In this document: one piece after another, positions 57,472 to 64,000 of the stretch | Layout: the number at the start of each line of letters is the position of its first letter | How positions within the stretch are numbered: the stretch's first letter is position 1 | Source of the DNA: Ahniella sp. | GTDB taxonomy: Bacteria > Pseudomonadota > Gammaproteobacteria > Xanthomonadales > Ahniellaceae | DNA length: 64,000 nucleotides | Assembly (NCBI GenBank): GCA_016712105.1 | Contig: JADJRU010000003.1 | Location: 124,001 to 188,000 of the forward strand | Direction: 5' to 3' | Position numbers and translations under genes: made by a program | The notes under the pieces: model-generated | Told to the model about the DNA's origin: nothing | The model's database searches: none | Seen by the model: only the letters and a program-made list of their open reading frames with translations

Positions 57472-58503
57472 TTATTCGGCTTCTGGCGGTGACAAAAACG
57501 CCGCAACGGCCTGCCGCAACATCGGCAGTTCACACGCGTAGGCGCCGTGGCCACAGTTGCCGGGCAGTTCCAGCACTTCCGCGTTCATGGCCTTCGCGAA
57601 TTCCAGGCCGGGCTCCGGACGGACCACATGGTCTTTTGCGTTCCAGACGTACAACACCCGGCTGCGCACCGCGCCTGCGGCTCGGCTGAGGTCATTCGCG
57701 AAGTCACGTGTCACGTCATGCCCCAGCATCGCCTCGACTTGCCGAAGGTGATCGTTGGCATCAAATCCTTCGACCGGGGTTTGGTCTTCCAGCAAGGCGA
57801 GCACTTGCGGCCGGCTCAGTTGCCGATTGATGGATTCCGGCGTCTGACCCGACAGCATGGCGATGTAGTACAGCGCGCGGCGTGCCGGTTGCTGGCGATA
57901 GTTGCCCCCGTCCCAGACCGGATCACGACGGATTGCCTCGAACGTGGACTGCCACAGCAGCAAGTCGTAAGGAGTCAGCCTCGGTGAGCCCTGGATGATG
58001 ATCGCCGATTCGGCAAATTCCGGATCCTGCAGGATCCACTCGAATACCTGCATCCCACCCATCGACACACCGACCAATGCCTGCACATGGTCGAGTTCGA
58101 ACTCGACCTCGAGCAGGCGTCGGTTTGCCGCAACCAGGTCAGCCATGCCGAAGACCGGAAATGCCATCCTGGGTTGTTTGATGCTGTTGGACGGCGAGCT
58201 GGACACACCGTTCGCGAGCGCATCGATGACAATGACGAAATGACGCGCCGGATCGAGCATCGCTTCGCTGCCGACCAACCCCGCGAGTTGCTCACTCTGG
58301 CCACCAAACCAGGTCAGCAACACCACCGCATTGTCTCGTTCGGCATTCAGCGCGCCGAACGTGCGGTAACCGACCTGAAGATCCTCGATGACTTCCCCGG
58401 AGCCCAACGGCAAGTCGCCCAGTTCCGCGCGCTTGAGTTCCTGAGCCGTGGCGGACGCCGCCAAACCCGTCGCCAGCAGAACCGCCAGCAAACGTCGGTT
58501 CAT
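57472..58503 (-). CDS. Exported MetX-like alpha/beta hydrolase
   Basis: 343 residues with a signal peptide (LLAVLLATGLAASATAQ). It follows the homoserine O-acetyltransferase/hydrolase family: GYRTFGALNAERDN, nucleophile GVSMGGMQVFEW, Asp in NAKDHVVRPE and His in NCGHGAYA. True MetX is cytosolic and lacks a signal, so this is probably a periplasmic hydrolase. Start 58503 shares one base with the stop of the preceding gene (TGATG), so the two hydrolases are coupled. Confidence 0.85.
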   Translation of the reverse strand: MNRRLLAVLLATGLAASATAQELKRAELGDLPLGSGEVIEDLQVGYRTFGALNAERDNAVVLLTWFGGQSEQLAGLVGSEAMLDPARHFVIVIDALANGVSSSPSNSIKQPRMAFPVFGMADLVAANRRLLEVEFELDHVQALVGVSMGGMQVFEWILQDPEFAESAIIIQGSPRLTPYDLLLWQSTFEAIRRDPVWDGGNYRQQPARRALYYIAMLSGQTPESINRQLSRPQVLALLEDQTPVEGFDANDHLRQVEAMLGHDVTRDFANDLSRAAGAVRSRVLYVWNAKDHVVRPEPGLEFAKAMNAEVLELPGNCGHGAYACELPMLRQAVAAFLSPPEAE

Positions 58504-59468
58504 CACTCAGCCTGTTCGAACTGCGCGCGTAACAACGCGGCCGCTTCTTTTGGCGCTTCCATCGGCGTCATGTGCCCACAGTCCGGCAGGACTTCGATAC
58601 GAGGCTCGCGCAAACCAGCGCGAAAGGCGTCGACCGAGCGCACGTCCAACATCTGGTCGTCCTCGCACCAGAGCACCAGGGTCCGTGCCGGCAACTCCGG
58701 CAAGCGGGTTTGCAGAAAATAGACCTGATCTTCGGCGATCAGTTGCTTCAGCACTTGTCCCCAGAGTTCCGCCCGCGGTGCGGTCCTGGCGGCATAGGCC
58801 GCACGGACCCGCGGGGGTGCAAACGGCGGATGTTTGAACGCGAGGGCGATGAATCGGTCAAACCGGGCCAGATTGGGCGTGACGAACGGATTACCGCCCC
58901 CTTCCACTTCCGCCTGAAACGGATTCCGCGGAAACGGCACGCCCGCCGAATTGACCAGGCTGAGGCTGCGCACGCGCTCGGGATGTTCGGCGGCATAAAC
59001 ACCGGCAATGTGGCCACCCATGGAATGACCGGCCAGATGAAAACGCTCAAGCCCGAGCGCTTCGACATAGGCATGCAGCCGGGCAACCTGAGTCGACACC
59101 CGATAGTCACCATCCGGGCTGTTCTCGCTTTCGCCGAATCCCGACAGATCGGGCACGTAGAGATGGTATCCATCCAGATACCGGGCGGTCGGGTACCAGT
59201 TTTCCTTCGAGCCGGCGAGACCATGCACCAGCACGACAGGTTCGCCCTTGCCACCTTCGGCATACACCCACAACTGACCATCGAACTCGATGTGTTCCAG
59301 ATGCAAGCCGGCCATCCAGCGTTGGCGTGCGAAGTCGGCGTCGAGAAAAAGACCGGGCCGCAACCAATACACGGCACCGAGCACCATCCAGAACACCAGC
59401 ACCATGCCGATCAGGCGATGGCGCAGTTTCATGGGACGAGACGAGTTGGATGTGTTGGACGTGGACAT
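58503..59468 (-). CDS. Membrane-anchored alpha/beta hydrolase
   Basis: 321 residues. One N-terminal helix (LIGMVLVFWMVLGAVYWL) anchors it. Catalytic features: VVLVHGLAGSKENW, nucleophile GHSMGGHIAG, Asp in CEDDQML, His in CGHMTPMEAP. It resembles lipase/esterase- or haloalkane-type hydrolases of the AB_hydrolase_1 family. Translationally coupled to the MetX-like gene. An alternative start is MKLRHRL at 59432. Confidence 0.85.
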   Translation of the reverse strand: MSTSNTSNSSRPMKLRHRLIGMVLVFWMVLGAVYWLRPGLFLDADFARQRWMAGLHLEHIEFDGQLWVYAEGGKGEPVVLVHGLAGSKENWYPTARYLDGYHLYVPDLSGFGESENSPDGDYRVSTQVARLHAYVEALGLERFHLAGHSMGGHIAGVYAAEHPERVRSLSLVNSAGVPFPRNPFQAEVEGGGNPFVTPNLARFDRFIALAFKHPPFAPPRVRAAYAARTAPRAELWGQVLKQLIAEDQVYFLQTRLPELPARTLVLWCEDDQMLDVRSVDAFRAGLREPRIEVLPDCGHMTPMEAPKEAAALLRAQFEQAE

Positions 59469-59516
59469 GCGCCGATTATGGCGCAGAGCGCTGTCGTCGT
59501 GCGTGATCTGGCCGGC

Positions 59517-60749
59517 TCAGCGCAACCGTGCGCGCACGCGTTCGAGCGCGGTCACGAAGACATCAAGCTCTTCGATCGTGTTGTAGAACGCCAGTGACAC
59601 CCGGGCCGTAGCCGGCACCCCGTAGAACTGCATCAAAGGGTGAGCACAATGGTGCCCCGAGCGGACAGCCACGCCCTCGAAGTCCAGCAACGTCGCCACA
59701 TCATGGGCATGGACTCCATCGATGACAAAAGAAAACACCGGGGCCCGCTGACGCGCCTGACCGATCAGCCTGAAGCCTTCGACGCCGGCAAACCGTTCGA
59801 GTGCCGCATCACGCAGCACACGCTCGCGTTCGGCGATCGCGTTGATCCCGATCGACTCGACAAAGCGGATCGCCTCGGCCAGGCCGATGAATCCGGCGAT
59901 GTTCGGGGTGCCCGCTTCGAACCGATGCGGTGGATCCGCGAACGTGCTGCCGGTGAAACTGACGGTTCGGATCATCTCGCCACCGCCGAAGAACGGCGGC
60001 ATGGCCGCCAGATGTTCACGGCGGGCATACAGGGCGCCCGTGCCCGTCGGGCCAAAAAGCTTGTGGCCGGTGAACACATAGAAGTCGCAATCCAGCGCGG
60101 TGACGTCGACGGCCAGATGCGGCACCGCCTGTGATCCATCGACCAACACCGGGACCCCGCGGGCCTTTGCGAGCGCAACAACTTCGGCCACCGGATTGAT
60201 GGTGCCCAGTGCGTTCGACACATGCGTGATGCCGATCAATCGCGTGCGCGGCGAAATCAATGCGGCCAGTTCGTCGAGCAGCAACTCGCCCGCTTCGTTG
60301 ATCGGAGCGGCGATGACCCGTGCGCCGGCACGCTCGGCAATCAGTTGCCAAGGCACGATGTTCGCGTGGTGTTCCATGTGCGACACCAGGATTTCGTCGC
60401 CCGCGACAAGCCGCGGCGCCAGAAAACTGTAGGCAACCAGGTTGATCGCCTGGGTCGTGCCACTGGTCAGCACGATCTGGTCGCGGCTCGGTGCGTTCAA
60501 CAACCGGGTGATCGCGTCACGTGCACCTTCGTACAACTCGGTCGCCTCGCTGCCCAGGGTATGGACGGCACGTGCGACGTTGCCGTTGCACTCACGGTAA
60601 TACCCGCTTACTGCATCAATGACCGACTGCGGTTTCTGCGCGGTGTTCGCATTGTCGAAATAAACCAGGGGCTTGCCATGCACCCGACGCGACAACTGCG
60701 GGAATTGTGCCCGCAGCGCCATCACCCGAGATTCATCCAGAGCTGTCAT
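59517..60749 (-). CDS. sufS: Cysteine desulfurase SufS
   Basis: 410 residues, a PLP enzyme that takes sulfur from cysteine for Fe-S cluster assembly. PLP Lys is K230 in YVFTGHKLFGPTG, and the persulfide Cys is C368 in SGHHCAHPLMQFYG. Also NGNVARAVHTLG and THVSNALGTINPV, typical of SufS. The start overlaps the sufD stop by 4 bp, last gene of the suf cluster visible here. No SufE is seen. Confidence 0.95.
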   Translation of the reverse strand: MTALDESRVMALRAQFPQLSRRVHGKPLVYFDNANTAQKPQSVIDAVSGYYRECNGNVARAVHTLGSEATELYEGARDAITRLLNAPSRDQIVLTSGTTQAINLVAYSFLAPRLVAGDEILVSHMEHHANIVPWQLIAERAGARVIAAPINEAGELLLDELAALISPRTRLIGITHVSNALGTINPVAEVVALAKARGVPVLVDGSQAVPHLAVDVTALDCDFYVFTGHKLFGPTGTGALYARREHLAAMPPFFGGGEMIRTVSFTGSTFADPPHRFEAGTPNIAGFIGLAEAIRFVESIGINAIAERERVLRDAALERFAGVEGFRLIGQARQRAPVFSFVIDGVHAHDVATLLDFEGVAVRSGHHCAHPLMQFYGVPATARVSLAFYNTIEELDVFVTALERVRARLR

Positions 60750-62068
60750 GCCGGCTTGGCCATCATCTTGGTCAGCGCCATGTCCAACAGGGCCTTCAGA
60801 GAGTCGTCATCGACTCCCGAGATCACCTCGAACGCGAATGCACGCGTGAGCAATTGCCGCGCCAGCGTTTCGGGCAACCCACGCGAACGCATGTAGAACA
60901 GCGCGCGTTCGTCGAGTTGTCCGACGGTGGCGCCATGCGCCGCCTTGACCTCGTCGGCATCAATTTCGAGGACCGGCTTCGTATTCACTTCGGCGTGCTC
61001 GGACAACAGCAGGTTCTTGTTGCTCAAGCGTGTATCGGTGCCGTCGGCTCCGGCATGCACGATCAGGCTGCCACCCACGGACAGTTTGCCGCGCCCCGAC
61101 ACCAGACCGCGCATCTTCAGGTCGGCGCTCGTGTCGCGGGCTCGGTGGTCGACGCGCCATTGCAGATCGGCGTGACGCCGGCCATCGATGGCGAGGACGG
61201 CAGTCGCCTCACATCGTGCGCCGACACCACTGAGGTCGACCTGTGTCGCTTGGCGATACAACCCGGCACCACGCGTGAGTTCGTACAGGTGCACGCTGGC
61301 GCCCGCTTCCAGCCGCAGCCGCGCGAAACCCAGCAACTGGTTGGCATCGCCCATGTCGCCCATACGAACCCAGCGCAGCGTGGCGCCCGCTTCCAGTTCG
61401 ATTTCGTGACCGAGGTTCAAGGCCTGTTTGCTGTCGGGCTCGTGCAGAAAATGTTCGACGAGCGTCAGGGATTGCCCGGCGCCCACACGAATCCGATGAC
61501 GCACATGCGGAAAACCCGCCGGTTCGCTGCTGGAAACGTAAGCCAGCACGAGTGTCTGCTCGGCATCCGGGTCAACGCCGTCCTCAATGCCCGATTCGGC
61601 ATCGATGTCGAGCACGAGTCCGCCTTGGTTGAAGGCAATGTTCGCCAGTTCGAAGCCATCTTCGAGGAAGTCAGGATGGAGCCGACTGTAGGGTTGGGCG
61701 CGGTCGAGATCGGGTTCGTCGAAATCCGGCAAGTCTTCGAAGTTGTCGAACCGCTCTTCGAATTCTTCTTCTTCGTCGTCCGACTCGTCTTCTTCTTCCT
61801 GCATCACGCCGTCGACATAAATGAAGTCGGGCTCGAGTGCCTCCAGATCTTCGATCAGGTCTTCCGGCAACTCGGGCACTTCGACTTCCGGATCGACTTC
61901 CGGCGCATGGAGCGGCCAGGTCAGCAGCGAACGGACCGGCGTGTAGCGCCAGCCTTCGTGTCGCGCATCAGGCAGCCCGATGATACGCAGCCGCTCGCGT
62001 GCGCGCAGCCGGTTCTGCTCGCTGCGGTCGAGCGGATGCGCCAGCAGTTCCTCGAGCAAACCACTCAT
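60746..62068 (-). CDS. sufD: Fe-S scaffold protein SufD with acidic insertion
   Basis: ATG at 62068 overlaps the sufC stop. About 440 residues. Beta-helix core of SufB/SufD type (LLSEHAEVNTKPVLEIDADEVKAAHGATVG, FYMRSRGLPETLARQLLTRAF). It helps load iron and assemble clusters as SufBC2D. An insert near residues 95-125 is very acidic (EEEDESDDEEEEFEE), before PYSRLHPDFLED, and is not part of the usual SufD. Confidence 0.92.
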   Translation of the reverse strand: MSGLLEELLAHPLDRSEQNRLRARERLRIIGLPDARHEGWRYTPVRSLLTWPLHAPEVDPEVEVPELPEDLIEDLEALEPDFIYVDGVMQEEEDESDDEEEEFEERFDNFEDLPDFDEPDLDRAQPYSRLHPDFLEDGFELANIAFNQGGLVLDIDAESGIEDGVDPDAEQTLVLAYVSSSEPAGFPHVRHRIRVGAGQSLTLVEHFLHEPDSKQALNLGHEIELEAGATLRWVRMGDMGDANQLLGFARLRLEAGASVHLYELTRGAGLYRQATQVDLSGVGARCEATAVLAIDGRRHADLQWRVDHRARDTSADLKMRGLVSGRGKLSVGGSLIVHAGADGTDTRLSNKNLLLSEHAEVNTKPVLEIDADEVKAAHGATVGQLDERALFYMRSRGLPETLARQLLTRAFAFEVISGVDDDSLKALLDMALTKMMAKPA

Positions 62069-62844
62069 GACGACAGTGCCGCCTGTTCTTCGCGTCGGCG
62101 TTCGCGGATCCACGTATAACCGTGTTCCTCCAGCTTGAGCGCCAGGTCCTTGTCGCCACTTTGAACGATGCGGCCATCGGCGAGTACATGCACCACGTCG
62201 GGCACGATGTAGTCGAGCAGGCGCTGGTAGTGCGTGATCACCACGAACGAGCGCTGCGCCGAACGCAAGGCATTGACGCCTTCTGCCACCAGTTTCAGGG
62301 CGTCGATGTCGAGACCGGAATCGGTTTCGTCCAGGATGGCGAGCTTCGGTTCGAGCAATGCCATCTGGAAAATTTCATTGCGCTTCTTTTCGCCGCCGGA
62401 AAAACCTTCATTGACGGCGCGATTGAGGAGCTCATCCTTCAGATGCAGCACTTTGAGTTTCTCGCGCACCAGCTTGAGAAAGTTCATCGAGTCCATTTCG
62501 GGTTCACCACGCGCCTTGCGCTGCGCATTGAGTGCCGCGCGCAGGAAGTAGGTGTTGTTGACGCCGGGAATCTCGACCGGATACTGGAAGGCCAGGAACA
62601 CGCCGGCCGCAGCGCGTGCATCGGGCTCCAGTGTCGTCAGATCTTCGCCGTTGAACAGGATCCGGCCTTCCGTGACGTCGTAGCCATCGCGACCGGCCAG
62701 CACATAACCCAGCGTCGATTTGCCGGCGCCGTTCGGGCCCATGATCGCGTGCACTTCACCGGCCTTCACGTTCAGGTTCAGGCCCTTGAGGATTTCCTTG
62801 CCCGCCACGCGGACATGGAGGTTTTCGATGGTCAACATGTTCAT
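62065..62844 (-). CDS. sufC: Fe-S assembly ATPase SufC
   Basis: 259-residue ABC-type ATPase. Walker A GPNGAGKST (residues 36-44), signature FSGGEKKR, Walker B LAILDETDSGLD, and H-loop VVITHYQR. Drives the SufBCD complex. AGGTG lies ahead of the ATG. It follows the DUF3703 gene by 15 bp. Confidence 0.95.
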   Translation of the reverse strand: MNMLTIENLHVRVAGKEILKGLNLNVKAGEVHAIMGPNGAGKSTLGYVLAGRDGYDVTEGRILFNGEDLTTLEPDARAAAGVFLAFQYPVEIPGVNNTYFLRAALNAQRKARGEPEMDSMNFLKLVREKLKVLHLKDELLNRAVNEGFSGGEKKRNEIFQMALLEPKLAILDETDSGLDIDALKLVAEGVNALRSAQRSFVVITHYQRLLDYIVPDVVHVLADGRIVQSGDKDLALKLEEHGYTWIRERRREEQAALSS

Positions 62845-62859
62845 TTCACCTGAATGGTT

Positions 62860-63206
62860 TCAATTGGGGCCAGCGAGCAGGTTCTTGAGGTCATCCGGAA
62901 GGGGCATCGGTTTGACCGCGCTGACATTTGCCCCGCCAGTATTGCCGAGCGGCACCCAGATCGACGTCATCAACAGGGCGGCCGGCAGCCGCAGAAGTTG
63001 GCCGGCGATCTCTCGTGCATCGCGTTGGCGCCAGCCAAAGGCAAACATCAGGCAATGCGTCCAGACGTGCTGGAACGTGTAGGCCTGGGCAATGACGTGT
63101 GCACGCTCGAGATGGCGGAACTCGATACCTGGCTCACCGGCAACACGTGCCTGGTCGGCCAATTCGAGTTCCGTCCGGTACGCGTCGCGGACTGGCTTCG
63201 GCATGC

Positions 63207-63210
<4 letters not shown>
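62860..63210 (-). CDS. DUF3703 protein inside the suf operon
   Basis: The start at 63210 (MSMPKPVRDAY) overlaps the sufB stop as ATGA. The 116-residue product has the DUF3703 pattern: FRHLERAHVIAQAYTFQHVWTHCLMF, GWRQRDAREIAGQLLRLPAALL, IWVPLGNTGGANVSA. Its His-rich helices (HLERAH, HVWTH) resemble metal-binding helical proteins. The function is not established. Position between sufB and sufC suggests a link to Fe-S assembly or metal supply. Confidence 0.85.

Positions 63211-64000
<790 letters not shown>

Noticed and set aside
57472..58503. Naming the MetX-like gene metX
   Set aside because: The protein has a signal peptide and lacks other features of a cytosolic homoserine acetyltransferase.
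60707..62119. 470-codon plus-strand frame over sufD
   Set aside because: Antisense of sufD; Phe/Val runs come from the acidic insert.

Overview
The window looks like a chromosomal segment of a high-GC gammaproteobacterium of the Xanthomonadales/Lysobacterales type. This is inferred from gene content, not from a marker gene: a short FeoB (about 616 codons) with FeoA, a split B12-dependent ribonucleotide reductase with a histone H1-like gene between its two parts, a SUF cluster, ECF sigma factor plus Ser/Thr kinase with TPR repeats, and many large exported proteins of FG-GAP, Ig-like, HYDIN-like and P-domain types. Several of these exported proteins end in the same short F-x-x-x-F-E motif.

Layout. 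1-7.5 kb: a 5'-truncated exported VWA protein, a Ser/Thr kinase and an ECF sigma factor, all on +. 7.6-14 kb: minus-strand exported proteins (beta-propeller-like, FG-GAP, acidic, hypothetical) and tRNA-Lys(UUU). 14-16.5 kb: feoA-feoB plus a small Cys-rich membrane protein, with a palindromic Fur-box-like site in front of feoA. 16.5-23 kb: an SRPBCC/GyrI-like protein, an acyltransferase/hydrolase pair, small exported proteins and palindromic repeats. 23.3-25.2 kb: an S9 peptidase. 25.6-32.5 kb: an isolated F-type conjugation block (traF-traH-traG) followed by a prepilin-like gene with a G9 tract. 32.5-35.1 kb: visibly more AT-rich DNA with poorly recognisable genes. 35-44 kb: a kinase fused to a SUMF/FGE-like domain, a BNR-repeat protein paired with a MoaD-like carrier, an ankyrin protein and a 1.3-kb-residue Ig-like protein with an HExxH motif. 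44-50 kb: two HYDIN-like paralogues, an orphan Hpt protein and dispersed repeats. 50-54 kb: the split nrdJ operon. 54-59.5 kb: small exported proteins, a P-domain protein with an IPTL-CTERM-like tail, back-to-back terminators and two hydrolases. 59.5-64 kb: sufB(partial)-DUF3703-sufC-sufD-sufS, tightly coupled by 4-bp overlaps.

Many genes, including housekeeping ones (feoB, nrdJ, kinase, sigma factor), are broken by one-base indels, often in homopolymers, and the reading continues perfectly in the next frame. I therefore treat them as single genes with probable sequence errors rather than as pseudogenes; coordinates given for them span all frames. No tool was run; family names rest on motif recognition.
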